Assembly: GCF_014654675.1 (NCBI RefSeq)
Contig: NZ_BNBC01000022.1
Span: forward strand, 85,555-149,554
DNA: 64,000 nt
Source of the DNA: Streptomyces spiralis
Lineage (GTDB): Bacteria; Actinomycetota; Actinomycetes; Streptomycetales; Streptomycetaceae
Direction of reading: 5' to 3'
The notes under the pieces are model-generated. The model did no database searches and was not told the DNA's origin. It saw nothing but the letters and a program-made list of their open reading frames with translations. Below are positions 48,844-57,628 of this stretch, one piece after another. Every line of letters begins with the position of its first letter. The stretch's first letter is position 1. The translations under genes were made by a program, and so were the position numbers.

Positions 48844-49458
48844 GTGGCTGCGGACGAACGGCTGCGGGAGTACCGCGGCAAGCGCGACTTCGAGCGGACC
48901 CGGGAGCCCTCGGGGCAGGGGCCGTCCGGCGGTGCCGAGCCACGGTTCGTGGTGCAGATCCACGACGCGCGCCGGATGCACTTCGACTTCCGGCTGCAGG
49001 TCGACGACGTGCTCAGGTCCTGGTCGGTCCCGAGGGGGCCCTCGGACGACCCGCACGACAAGCGGCTCGCGGTGCCCACGGAGGACCACCCGCTGGAGTA
49101 CGAGGACTTCGAGGGCGTGATCCCGAAGGGCGAGTACGGCGGCGGCACGGTGATCGTCTGGGACCGGGGCACGTACGAGCCGCTGAGCCACGACCGCAGG
49201 GGGCGGCCGGTCGACTTCGCCGAGTCGCTGGAGCGCGGGCACGCCACCTTCCGGCTGCGCGGGTCGAAGCTGCACGGCGAGTACGCGCTGACCCGCTTCC
49301 GCGGCGGCCGGGACGACGCCGAGGAGGAGGCGTGGCTGCTGGTGAAGAAGGGCGGCGGCCGCAGCAGCGGACACGGCACGCCCGACCCCCGCCGCGCCCG
49401 CTCGGTACGCACCGGCCGCACACTGGCCCAGGTCGCGGCGGAGAACGGCGAGGGGTGA
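48844..49458 (+). CDS. LigD-type 3'-phosphoesterase domain protein
   Basis: The 204-residue protein is a stand-alone DNA ligase D phosphoesterase domain. Its active-site block is VVQIHDARRMHFDFRLQVDD (His40, His46, Asp48) with WSVPRGPS and the loop GVIPKGEYGGGTVIVWDRG. In LigD this domain trims 3'-phosphate and ribonucleotide ends before ligation in non-homologous end joining. GTG 48844 is chosen for AAGGAGG five bases upstream. An ATP-dependent ligase is encoded 3 kb away. A SigB-type promoter candidate fits stress induction. Confidence 0.9.
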   Translation: MAADERLREYRGKRDFERTREPSGQGPSGGAEPRFVVQIHDARRMHFDFRLQVDDVLRSWSVPRGPSDDPHDKRLAVPTEDHPLEYEDFEGVIPKGEYGGGTVIVWDRGTYEPLSHDRRGRPVDFAESLERGHATFRLRGSKLHGEYALTRFRGGRDDAEEEAWLLVKKGGGRSSGHGTPDPRRARSVRTGRTLAQVAAENGEG

Positions 49459-49704
49459 CCCGGCGCCGGGGCGGGATCCTGGCCGCGCGGTGGGGCCGGA
49501 TCCTGGCCGGGCGTGCTCGCTGCTCAAACCCGCGAGGTGCCCTCGCTGCCGGGCCCCGTGCCCCGTGCCGCAGCGGGCTCGGCATCGCAACCGCACCGGG
49601 GGCCCTGAGCACCGCACCCCGTGCCGGGCGCGCTCGGCACCGCCGTTCTCGTCGGCGCGCCGAGTGCCGCGGCCGGTCAGGGGCGCGGTGGGGTGGTGGC
49701 GTGG

Positions 49705-52044
49705 TCAGCCGGAGGGGAGGGGCTGCTCGCACCAGATGGTCTTGCCGCGGCCGGTGGGGCGGCTGCCCCAGCGCTGGGTGAGCTGGGCGACCAGGAGGAG
49801 GCCGCGGCCTCCTTCGTCGTAGGCGTGGGCCCGGCGCAGGTGCGGCGAGGTCGAACTGCCGTCGGAGACCTCGCAGATCAGCGCCTGATCGCGGATCAGC
49901 CGCAGCTGGACGGGGGGTTCGCCGTAGCGGATGGCGTTGGTGACCAGTTCGCTGACGACCAGTTCGGTGACGAACGCGGTCTCCTCCAGTCCCCAGGCGG
50001 CCAGTTGATCCGCGGCGGCCTGGCGGGTGGCGGCCACGTGCGCCGGGTCCGGTGGGACGTCCCAGGTGGCGATCCGGTCCGCGCCGAGCGCGCGGGTACG
50101 GGCCAGGAGCAGGGCCACGTCGTCGCCGGGCTCCTCCGGCAGCACGGCCTTCAGCACTCCGTCCCCGAGGTCCTCCAGCGATGCGGCGGGGGCGCACAGG
50201 ACCCGGCACAGTTCGGCGGTGGCGCGGTCGACGTCGCGGTCGCGGTGCTCCACGAGGCCGTCGGTGAACAGGGCGACGACCGAGCCCTCGGGCAGCCGTA
50301 GCTCGGTCGCCTCGAAGGGCAGGCCGCCGACGCCGAGGGGTGGTCCGGGGGCCACGGTGACCGGCGCGGCGTCTCCGCCCGGCGCCACGACGACCGGTGC
50401 CGGGTGGCCGGCGGTGGCCAGGGTCAGCCGCCGCGAGACGGGGTCGTAGACGGCGTAGAGGCAGGTGGCGCCCAGCTCCGGTACCTCGCCGCCGTCCTGT
50501 TCGTCGGCCAGGTGGGCCACCAGGTCGTCGAGGTGGGTGAGGAGTTCGTCCGGGGGCAGGTCCACGTCGGCGAGGGTCCGTACGGCCGTGCGCAGACGTC
50601 CCATGGTGGCCGACGACTGGATGCCGTGGCCCACCACGTCGCCGACGACCAGGGCGACCCGGCTGCCGGAGAGCGGGATCACGTCGAACCAGTCGCCGCC
50701 GATGCCCGCCTGCGAGCCGCAGGGCAGGTAGCGGTGGGCCACCTCCACCGCCGTCTGGCCGGTCAGCCCGCGCGGCAGCAGGCTGTGCTGCAGGGCGAGA
50801 GCGGTGGAACGCTCGCGGGCGAAGCGGCGGGCGTTGTCGATGCAGACGGCGGCACGGCTCGCGAGTTCCTCCACGACCACGGCGTCGTCGGCGGCGTAGG
50901 CGTCCGGCTGGCTGATCCTGAGGCCCACGGCGACCCCCAGGGTGGTGCCGCGGGCCCGGAGCGGCACGGTGATCATCGAGTGGGCGCCCCTGCGGTAGGG
51001 GCGTCCCGCGGGGTCCCGCGTGTCGCGATCCGTGATCCATCCCGTGAACTCGGGCTGGTCGGCCTGGCTGAGCACCGCCCGTCCGACCCGCATCGCCCGT
51101 GTGGCGGCCGAGTCGGCCGGGCGGACGTCGCTCTCGCCCACACGTATGGCCGCCTCCGGTGTGCCCCGGGTGACGGAGCTGTGGGCGACCCGGCGCAGCA
51201 CGATCTCGTCGGCCGCCGCGTCCGGCGGTTCCTCGGCGCCGAGGACCCACTCGAGGAGGTCGACCATGGCGAAGTCGGCGAACTGCGGCACGAGGAGTTC
51301 CACCAGTTCCTCGGCGGTGCGCACCACGTCGAGGGTGGTGCCGATGCCCGCCGCGGCCTCGTTCAGCAGGGCGAGACGGCGCCGGGACCAGTACTGGTCG
51401 CTGCTGTCGAGGGCCGCCAGGGCGACCCCGGTCAGGGTTCCGCCGGCGTCCCGCACGGGCCACATCTCGATCGTCCAGGCCTGCTCCCGGTCCAGGGCGG
51501 GGGCGCTCGCGAAGCTCTCGTAGCGGGCCGGGCGGCCGGTCTCGGCGACCCGGCGCAGATGCTCCAGGAAGCCCCGGTTGGGCGCGGTGTCCTCCACGCT
51601 GTCCAGGTAGGGCCTGCCGAGCAGGGTCTCCTCGGGCACGCCCATCACCTGGCAGGCCACCTCGTTGAGCCGCAGGTAGTGCTGCCGGGTGTCGAAGACC
51701 GACATCGCCACGGAGGCCTGCTGGAACGCCTGTCCGGCCAGGACGTGCTCGGGCGGGGTCTCCGGTCCGGCGGTCACGACGAAGCCGTCCGGCCGGCCGT
51801 CCGCGCCGAGTACGGGGCAGGCCCGCAGCGCGGTCGTCACAGGGGAGCCGTCCCGGTGGCGCAGGACGGCGGGGCCGGAGAGCGCGGTCAGGGCCCCGGG
51901 CGGCGGCTCCTCGGCGAGCAGGGCGCGCACCGGCCGCCCGACCGCTTCCTCGGCCGGGTATCCGGTCAGCCGCCGGGCACCTTCGCTCCAGCCCGTGACG
52001 ATGCCGTGGGCGTCGACCACGGCCGTGGCGGAGACCTGCTCCAT
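49705..52044 (-). CDS. PAS-PAS-GAF-PP2C-HATPase stress regulator
   Basis: The 779-residue protein has two PAS domains (about 1-95 and 105-220), a GAF domain (about 235-400), a SpoIIE-type PP2C domain (about 410-625; GGDWFDV, GDVVGHG, TDGLVEHRD, GDDVALL) and a C-terminal HATPase (SELVTNAIRYG, DEGGRGLLLV). It thus joins a phosphatase and an RsbW-like kinase in one chain, as in Streptomyces OsaC-type proteins that tune SigB. It probably senses redox, oxygen or ligands and controls one of the stress sigma factors, such as those at 16214 and 57990. ATG 52044 has a weak ribosome site. Confidence 0.9.
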   Translation of the reverse strand: MEQVSATAVVDAHGIVTGWSEGARRLTGYPAEEAVGRPVRALLAEEPPPGALTALSGPAVLRHRDGSPVTTALRACPVLGADGRPDGFVVTAGPETPPEHVLAGQAFQQASVAMSVFDTRQHYLRLNEVACQVMGVPEETLLGRPYLDSVEDTAPNRGFLEHLRRVAETGRPARYESFASAPALDREQAWTIEMWPVRDAGGTLTGVALAALDSSDQYWSRRRLALLNEAAAGIGTTLDVVRTAEELVELLVPQFADFAMVDLLEWVLGAEEPPDAAADEIVLRRVAHSSVTRGTPEAAIRVGESDVRPADSAATRAMRVGRAVLSQADQPEFTGWITDRDTRDPAGRPYRRGAHSMITVPLRARGTTLGVAVGLRISQPDAYAADDAVVVEELASRAAVCIDNARRFARERSTALALQHSLLPRGLTGQTAVEVAHRYLPCGSQAGIGGDWFDVIPLSGSRVALVVGDVVGHGIQSSATMGRLRTAVRTLADVDLPPDELLTHLDDLVAHLADEQDGGEVPELGATCLYAVYDPVSRRLTLATAGHPAPVVVAPGGDAAPVTVAPGPPLGVGGLPFEATELRLPEGSVVALFTDGLVEHRDRDVDRATAELCRVLCAPAASLEDLGDGVLKAVLPEEPGDDVALLLARTRALGADRIATWDVPPDPAHVAATRQAAADQLAAWGLEETAFVTELVVSELVTNAIRYGEPPVQLRLIRDQALICEVSDGSSTSPHLRRAHAYDEGGRGLLLVAQLTQRWGSRPTGRGKTIWCEQPLPSG

Positions 52045-52075
52045 ATCCTCAGAATGAGGCGGTTGTCACACCACA

Positions 52076-52456
52076 TCAAGCGCGGCGGGCGGCGGTCCTG
52101 GCGACCCCGCGGGCCCACAGCACGAGGGGCAGTTGCAGGGGCAGGCGTCCGAGGGCCGCCGCCTTCTGCGGGGCGGGGCGGTGCCGCCAGTCGACCGCCA
52201 TCTGCACATTGGCGGGGAAGACGCCGACGAAGAATGCGGCCGTGGCCAGCGCCGCGGTCCTTCGGGTCCGGGGCAGCGCCAGGCCCGCGGCCAGCGCTAT
52301 CTCTGCGGCGCCGCTGGCGTAGGTCCAGGTGCGGGGGCGGCCTGGCAGGGCGCGCGGGATGGTCGCGTCGAACTGCCGGGGAGAGGCGAAGTGGGCGACA
52401 CCCGCAGTGGCCAGCAGGCCGGCGAGCAGCAGGGGTGAGCGATCGGACCGGGGCAC
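52076..52456 (-). CDS. DoxX-like small membrane protein
   Basis: The 126-residue protein has four short hydrophobic helices (LLLAGLLATAGVAHFASPRQ, YASGAAEIALAAGLALP, AALATAAFFVGVFPANVQMA, LPLVLWARGVA). The FASPRQFDATIPRALPG and NVQMAVDW blocks fit DoxX/MauE-like membrane proteins. The GTG at 52456 has GAGGAGG four bases upstream. The tandem 23-bp repeats just upstream look like TetR-type operator copies, though no TetR gene is adjacent. Confidence 0.85.
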   Translation of the reverse strand: MPRSDRSPLLLAGLLATAGVAHFASPRQFDATIPRALPGRPRTWTYASGAAEIALAAGLALPRTRRTAALATAAFFVGVFPANVQMAVDWRHRPAPQKAAALGRLPLQLPLVLWARGVARTAARRA

Positions 52457-52486
52457 GGTTCCTCCTCGAGGGTCTGCCGCGGGATC

Positions 52487-52533
52487 CTACTGGACGGTCG
52501 GTATGCGAGACTACTGAACGGTAGGTATGTGAG
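52487..52533. promoter_or_regulatory. Two 23-bp direct repeats upstream of the DoxX-like gene
   Basis: CTACTGGACGGTCGGTATGC... (52487-52509) recurs as CTACTGAACGGTAGGTATGT... (52511-52533), 20 of 23 bases alike with a 24-base period. ACTGnACGGTnGGT resembles half-sites of TetR-family operators. The repeats lie 31-77 bases upstream of the DoxX-like start and about 78-124 bases upstream of the divergent ligase. Confidence 0.6.
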
Positions 52534-52610
52534 GACAGACCTCTCCCCTCCGCTTCTCTCCGCCCTCTCCCCCGCAGCCACCGTTCAGGGGAAAGTGATC
52601 CGGAGGGCGC

Positions 52611-53627
52611 TTGACGGCGGACCGGTTCGTCGACACCTCAGCCGTGACCCTGCCGCTGATCCCGCCCATGCTCGCCACGCCCGGTTCGCTGCCCTCCCCC
52701 GCGCAGGACGCGCGCTGGGCGTACGAAACGAAGCAGGACGGCCAGCGCATGGTGGCGTATCTGCCCGGTGACGGCTCCCTGCTGCTGCGGGCCCGCTCCG
52801 GCGAGGAGATCACGGCCGCCTATCCCGAGCTGCGCCCGCTGGGCCGGGCCCTGGGCACCACACCCGCGATCCTGGACGGCGAGATCCTGGCGCTGGACGA
52901 GGCGGGCCGCGCCAGCTTCCAGCTGCTCCAGGGCCGCATGGGGCTGGCCCACGCCCCCGGCCTCGCGGCACGCCGGGCGGCGCGGATCCCCGTGCACGCG
53001 GTGCTGTTCGACGTGCTGTACCTGGGCACCGAGCCGCTGATCCGGCTGCCCTACGTCGAGCGCCGCGAGCGGCTGGAGGCGCTCGGTCTCGACGGGCCGT
53101 ACTGGTCGACGCCCGCTGCCGTCTTCGGCCACGGCGCCCAGGCCCTGGCCGCCACCCGCGAGCACGGCCTGGAGGGCCTGGTCTGCAAGCGGCTGGACTC
53201 GGTGTACGAGCCGGGGGTGCGCTCCCGGGCCTGGATCAAGATCCGCAACATGCGCAGCGAGGACGTCGTGGTGGGCGGCTGGCTGCCCGGCAAGGGGCGG
53301 CTGACCGGGCTGCCGGGCGCCGTGCTGGTGGGGCAGCGCGGGGGCGGGAAGCTGCGCTACGTCGGCAGCGTGGGCACGGGCTGGAGCGAGGCCGAGCGCT
53401 CCGAGCTCGCCGCGCTGCTCGCGGACCTGGCGACCGACGTGTGCCCCTTCGACCCCGTACCGGCCGCGCGCGGGGCCCACTGGGTGCTGCCCCGCCTGGT
53501 CGGCGAGGTCCGCTACAGCGTCCGCACCCGCGCGGGCATGCTGCGCCAGCCGTCCTGGCTACGGCTCCGCCCGGACCTCGCCCCCGAGGAGTCGGCGGCA
53601 GACCTGCCGGACGACCCGCTGAGGTAG
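52611..53627 (+). CDS. ATP-dependent DNA ligase (LigC-like)
   Basis: The 338-residue protein is a small ATP-dependent ligase. It has the KxDG nucleotidyl lysine in YETKQDGQR (Lys41), motif III (VLFDVLYLG), motif IV (HGLEGLVCKRLDSVY), motif V (WIKIRN) and a C-terminal OB-fold part. It lacks the phosphoesterase and polymerase domains of LigD and would work with the stand-alone PE protein at 48844 in repair. TTG 52611 has CGGAGG four bases upstream. From memory, small ligases lie near this region in other Streptomyces too. Confidence 0.92.
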   Translation: MTADRFVDTSAVTLPLIPPMLATPGSLPSPAQDARWAYETKQDGQRMVAYLPGDGSLLLRARSGEEITAAYPELRPLGRALGTTPAILDGEILALDEAGRASFQLLQGRMGLAHAPGLAARRAARIPVHAVLFDVLYLGTEPLIRLPYVERRERLEALGLDGPYWSTPAAVFGHGAQALAATREHGLEGLVCKRLDSVYEPGVRSRAWIKIRNMRSEDVVVGGWLPGKGRLTGLPGAVLVGQRGGGKLRYVGSVGTGWSEAERSELAALLADLATDVCPFDPVPAARGAHWVLPRLVGEVRYSVRTRAGMLRQPSWLRLRPDLAPEESAADLPDDPLR

Positions 53628-53686
53628 CGGCGCGGTGGTGTCATGCGCGGCGTCCGGTGAGTTGGGGGGTTCACGGAAGGTCTATC

Positions 53687-54631
53687 GTGTGCCGCATGGC
53701 CGTGCCTGAAATGATCCGTGTCGTCTCCCGGGACTCGCCGATGGCGTTGGCTCAGGTGGAGCGTGTCCGTGCCGAGTTGGCCGCCCTGTACCCGGGTGTG
53801 CGCACCGAGGTGGTGCCGGTGAAGACCACCGGCGACAAGTGGCTGGGCGAGCTGGCCAAGGTCGAGGGCAAGGGCGCCTTCACCAAGGAGGTCGACGCCG
53901 CGCTGCTGGCCGGGGAGGCGGATCTCGCGGTGCACTGCCTGAAGGACGTGCCCGCCGACCGGCCCCTGCCCCCGGGCACCACGTTCGCCGCGTTCCTGAA
54001 GCGGGACGACATCCGCGACGCCCTGGTGCACCCCGGCGGCCTCACCCTCGACGAGCTTCCGCCCGGCACCAGGATCGGTACGTCCGCGGTGCGCCGTATC
54101 GCTCAGCTGGCCGCCACCCATCCGCACCTCACGTGCGTCCCGTTCCGCGGCAACGCCAACCGGCGGCTGGAGAAGCTCGCGGCCGGGGAGGCGGACGCCC
54201 TGCTGCTGGCAGTGTCCGGTCTGGAGCGCATCGGACGGCAGGACATGATCAGCGAGGTGCTGCCCCCGGAGACGATGATGCCACCGATCGGCGCGGGCAT
54301 CCTCGCCCTGCAGTGCCGCGAGGGGGACACCGAGCTGATCGAGACCGTCAGCGCCCTCGGTGACGCCGACACCTACCGTGCCGCCACCGCGGAGCGCATG
54401 TTCCTGCATGTGCTCCAGGGGCACTGCAACAGCCCGATCGCCGGGTACGCGCAGGTCGACCGCAGCGGTGAGCTGTCACTGCGGGCGTGCGTGTTCACCC
54501 CCGACGGCAAGACCCGGCTGAACGCCCACGAGTGGGCGGGCCGCCTGGACGCCGCCACGCTCGGCACCTCGGTCGCCGTGGCCCTGCTGCGCCAGGGCGC
54601 CCGCGAGATCATCGACGGCATCCCGCACTGA
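53687..54631 (+). CDS. hemC: Hydroxymethylbilane synthase (porphobilinogen deaminase)
   Basis: The 314-residue protein is HemC: VVSRDSPMALAQVERVRAEL, GKGAFTKEVDAALLAGEADL, AVHCLKDVPAD, GTSAVRRIAQL, FRGNANRRLEKL and the dipyrromethane-cofactor cysteine Cys247 in LQGHCNSPIAGYA. It polymerises four porphobilinogens to hydroxymethylbilane. Streptomyces normally carry hemC in a heme operon; here it is isolated between repair and transport genes and may be a second copy. GTG 53687 has GGAAGG six bases upstream; ATG 53696 is the alternative. Confidence 0.92.
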   Translation: MCRMAVPEMIRVVSRDSPMALAQVERVRAELAALYPGVRTEVVPVKTTGDKWLGELAKVEGKGAFTKEVDAALLAGEADLAVHCLKDVPADRPLPPGTTFAAFLKRDDIRDALVHPGGLTLDELPPGTRIGTSAVRRIAQLAATHPHLTCVPFRGNANRRLEKLAAGEADALLLAVSGLERIGRQDMISEVLPPETMMPPIGAGILALQCREGDTELIETVSALGDADTYRAATAERMFLHVLQGHCNSPIAGYAQVDRSGELSLRACVFTPDGKTRLNAHEWAGRLDAATLGTSVAVALLRQGAREIIDGIPH

Positions 54632-54715
54632 GGCGAGCGAGGCGACCCGGGCGCCTGGTCCCGGCCCAGCACGACCCGGCATCGATGCGCGGCGCCGGGG
54701 CGGTGCCCGGTCGCG

Positions 54716-55267
54716 TCAGCCGGCCGTGCCCGGTTCGGCCTGGTCGCGCAGGAAGTTGCTGATCTGGTGCACCAGCCCGCCCTGGGCGCCCGCGCAGGCC
54801 GCGCCCGCCGCGACGGACTCCTCGTGCGCACCGATGCCCCCGGTCCACATCCGCCGGTCGGTCCACTCGTCGTCGACGCGCAGCTGGACCTGGACGTCGA
54901 CCTGGGACAGGGACGACTCCGGGCCCGCCGCGTACAGCACGGCGGTGACCCGGCGCAGCGGGTAGACGTCGTAGCCCTCGATGAACTGCGAGTTGCGCCA
55001 GTCGACGAACGCGCCCTCACCGTCGGGGCCGATCCGCACGTCGATCTGGCCGTCCTCCAGGTGGACGCCGAAGCTGCGCGTGCCACGGTTCTCGACGGTG
55101 ACGCGGATACGGAAGTACGTCAGCCCCTCGGCCGCGTCGTCGCGTCCGCGCGGCGGCTCGGCCGGCTCCAGGCGGTGGACGCGGACACGCAGACCGGCAT
55201 GCCCGTCGTACTCCTGCCAGTCCCCGACCACGTTCGGCTCGTACACAATGCACCTCTCGACTACCAA
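54716..55267 (-). CDS. Hypothetical protein with a beta-rich domain
   Basis: The 183-residue product is soluble and mostly beta-strand: YRIRVTVENRGTRSFGVHLE-like (here FRIRVTVENRGTRSFGVHLE), DGQIDVRIGPDGEGAFVDWR and VDVQVQLRVDDEWTDRRMW. Such an immunoglobulin-like arrangement resembles DUF4352-type or telomeric-repeat-like domains, but I do not recognise the family. The C-terminus has AGAACAGAQGGLVHQISNFL. The TTG at 55267 has AGGAAG six bases upstream. It converges on hemC. Confidence 0.65.
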   Translation of the reverse strand: MVVERCIVYEPNVVGDWQEYDGHAGLRVRVHRLEPAEPPRGRDDAAEGLTYFRIRVTVENRGTRSFGVHLEDGQIDVRIGPDGEGAFVDWRNSQFIEGYDVYPLRRVTAVLYAAGPESSLSQVDVQVQLRVDDEWTDRRMWTGGIGAHEESVAAGAACAGAQGGLVHQISNFLRDQAEPGTAG

Positions 55268-55459
55268 GAGCTGCTTCCTATCTGTGGGCCGAGCACACTG
55301 TCAAATGTGTCGAATGCGGCGTGGCCTGGGAATTCGCCTGCAATTGATCGCTGATCAAGCCGTGTGCTGGAGAAACCTCCGATTCGGCCCTTCCGGCCGC
55401 CTCCGCGGGCGTGCCGCACATCACGCCGTACGGCCGCCCGACGGATGGGTGAGCCCCCG

Positions 55460-56320
55460 TCACCGGGCGAGCCGGCCGAGCAGGCCGGAGGCCGCGGTGA
55501 TGCCGAGCGCGGCGGCCACCACGAGGACGACGAAGTCGAGGGCGAGATGCGCGGAGGTGCCGAGCAGCAGTCCACGCAGCGCGTCGACCTGGTAGCTGAG
55601 CGGGTTGGCCTTGCTGACGGCCTGGAGCCAGCCCGGCATGACGGCCACGGGATACAGCGCGTTGGAGCCGAAGAACAGCGGCATGGTGATCGCCTGCCCG
55701 ATGCCCATGAGCCGGTCGCGGCTGAGCACGATGCCGGCGATGGTCATCGACAGGCAGGAGAAGAACGCGGATCCGAGGATCACGGCGGCGGCGACGCCGA
55801 GCAGCCGCAGCGGGTTCCAGGTCAGCGCCACCCCCAACAGGGCGGCGATGACGATCACGACGATCGCCTGGATCAGCGACTTCACCCCGGCCGCGAACGC
55901 CTTGCCGGTGACCAGGGCCGAGCGCGGGGTCGGGGTCACCAGGAGCTTGTTGAGGACACCCGCGTCCCGCTCCCAGATGATCTGGATGCCGTAGAAGATG
56001 GCGATGAACATGGCGGACTGGGCGATGATGCCGGGCGCCATGAAGTCGATGTAGGGGATCCCGCCGGTGGGGATCGCCCGGATGCGGGTGAAGGTCTGAC
56101 CGAAGATCAGCAGCCAGAGGGCCGGCTGGACCGCGCGGGTGTAGAGCTCGGTGCGGTCGTGGCGCAGCTTCTGCAGCTCCACGGCGCACATGGCGGCGAC
56201 GCGGGCGGGCAGCAGCCGCCAGCCCGCGCGGGGCCGCGGGGGCCGCACGAGAAGGCCGATGCCGCTCTCCCCGGCCGGCTCAGCCGAGACGGTGGGCGGT
56301 GCGGCGGGTGCTTCGGACAT
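55460..56320 (-). CDS. ABC-2 type transporter permease (DrrB-like)
   Basis: The 286-residue protein has six hydrophobic helices and ABC-2 family blocks (LWLLIFGQTFTRIRAIPTGG, PGIIAQSAMFIAIFYGIQII, ERDAGVLNKLLVTPTPRSAL, GSNALYPVAVMPGWLQAVSK). It pairs with the ATPase encoded just upstream, whose end overlaps its start by 41 bases. DrrAB-like pairs export lipophilic drugs or lipids; the substrate here is unknown. The ATG at 56320 has AGGAGA upstream. Confidence 0.9.
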   Translation of the reverse strand: MSEAPAAPPTVSAEPAGESGIGLLVRPPRPRAGWRLLPARVAAMCAVELQKLRHDRTELYTRAVQPALWLLIFGQTFTRIRAIPTGGIPYIDFMAPGIIAQSAMFIAIFYGIQIIWERDAGVLNKLLVTPTPRSALVTGKAFAAGVKSLIQAIVVIVIAALLGVALTWNPLRLLGVAAAVILGSAFFSCLSMTIAGIVLSRDRLMGIGQAITMPLFFGSNALYPVAVMPGWLQAVSKANPLSYQVDALRGLLLGTSAHLALDFVVLVVAAALGITAASGLLGRLAR

Positions 56321-57158
56321 CGCGGAAATCTCCTGAGGTGTCGTCGAGACCGCTGCCGGCCACGTCACGGAAGACGTCCTCGAGCGTGGGCGGCGGATCG
56401 GTGGCCGGGGCGCCCTGGGCGCGGCGCCGTTCGCCGAGGCCCTGCCGCAGTTCGGCGGGGGTGCCGAGGGCCCGGATCCGGCCGCGGTGCATCAGGCCGA
56501 CGCGGTCGCAGTACTGGTCGGCCTCGTCCATGTAGTGCGTGGTGACCAGGACCGTCATGCCGGTGGCGGCGCGGACGGCGTTGATGTGCTCCCACACTCC
56601 GGTGCGGGCGATCGGGTCGAGGCCGATCGTGGGCTCGTCGAGGATCAGCAGGCGGGGCGCGCTCACCAGGGCCTGGGCCAGTTCCAGGCGGCGGATCATG
56701 CCGCCGGAGTACGTCTTGGCCAGCCGGTCGGCGGCGTCGGTCAGGTCCACGGCGGCCAGGGCCTGGGCGACCCGGGCGGCGCGTTCGCGGCGCGGGACGT
56801 CGAAGACCCGCGCGAACAGGGTGACGTTCTCCCGGCCGGTGAGGGCGGCGTCGGCGGACAGCTGCTGGGGGACGTAGCCCAGCAGGCGGCGTACGGCCAT
56901 CCGGTCGCGGGCGGGGTCGTGGCCGAAGACGCGGACCATGCCGGCGGGGACCGGCAGCAGCGTGGTGATGCAGCGGATCGCCGTGGTCTTCCCGGCCCCG
57001 TTGGGCCCGAGCAGCCCGAAGACCTCCCCCGGGCCCACGGCCAGGTCCAGGCCGTCGACGGCCTTGGTGCCGCCGAAGGCGTGGGCGAGTCCGGTGCAGG
57101 TGACCGCGTCGTCGGCCGCGGCCCGCTCGGCGGCGGCCCCGGCGGTGTCCGGCGTCAT
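56280..57158 (-). CDS. ABC transporter ATPase (DrrA-like)
   Basis: The 292-residue protein has Walker A GPNGAGKT (residues 51-58), the signature YSGGMIRRLELAQAL, Walker B LLILDEPTIGLDP and the H-loop (VTTHYMDEAD). A C-terminal tail with DPPPTLEDVFRDV is typical of DrrA/CcmA-like drug-export ATPases. It overlaps the marR gene by 4 bases at the start and the permease at the end, forming a tight three-gene operon with translational coupling. Confidence 0.92.
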   Translation of the reverse strand: MTPDTAGAAAERAAADDAVTCTGLAHAFGGTKAVDGLDLAVGPGEVFGLLGPNGAGKTTAIRCITTLLPVPAGMVRVFGHDPARDRMAVRRLLGYVPQQLSADAALTGRENVTLFARVFDVPRRERAARVAQALAAVDLTDAADRLAKTYSGGMIRRLELAQALVSAPRLLILDEPTIGLDPIARTGVWEHINAVRAATGMTVLVTTHYMDEADQYCDRVGLMHRGRIRALGTPAELRQGLGERRRAQGAPATDPPPTLEDVFRDVAGSGLDDTSGDFRDVRSTRRTAHRLG

Positions 57159-57628
57159 GGTCGGTCGGCCTCCTCACGCAGGTTGTCGGCCAGCCGGCGC
57201 AGGGCGGGGATCGCGGCGCTCAGGGCGTCCCGGTCGGCCTGGTCGAGCCGGTCGACCTGGCGGCGGACCAGAGCCGCGCGGCGCTCGCGCCAGTCGCGCA
57301 GGCGGGCCCCGGCGGCCTCGGTGAGCAGCAGGCGGGCGGCCCGCCGGTCGGCGGGGTCCGTCTCGCGGACCAGTTGCCCGTCCCGGACCAGCCGGTTGAC
57401 CAGTGTCGACACGGAGTTGCCCGCCAGGTGCAGCTCCTTGGCGGCCTCCGAGACACCGATGCCGGGGCGGGCCTCGACCAGGCGCAGCAGTTCCACCTCG
57501 GCGCCGCGCAGCCGCGGCACGGTCAGCCCGGCGCGCAGCCGGCGCCGGATCGGTCGCAGGACACCGACGAGCGCGTCGGCCAGCTCCTCGGCGTAGGCCT
57601 GCGGTTCCACGTCGGTCTCCGGCTCCAT
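57155..57628 (-). CDS. MarR-family repressor
   Basis: The 157-residue protein has a winged helix: LRLVEARPGIGVSEAAKELH, AGNSVSTLVNRLVRDGQLVR and the wing ADRRAARLLLTEAAGARL with DPADRR. It heads the marR-ATPase-permease operon and overlaps the ATPase start by four bases. A perfect 10-bp inverted repeat 10 bases upstream of its ATG is almost surely its operator, giving autoregulation and drug-induced export. Confidence 0.92.
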   Translation of the reverse strand: MEPETDVEPQAYAEELADALVGVLRPIRRRLRAGLTVPRLRGAEVELLRLVEARPGIGVSEAAKELHLAGNSVSTLVNRLVRDGQLVRETDPADRRAARLLLTEAAGARLRDWRERRAALVRRQVDRLDQADRDALSAAIPALRRLADNLREEADRP

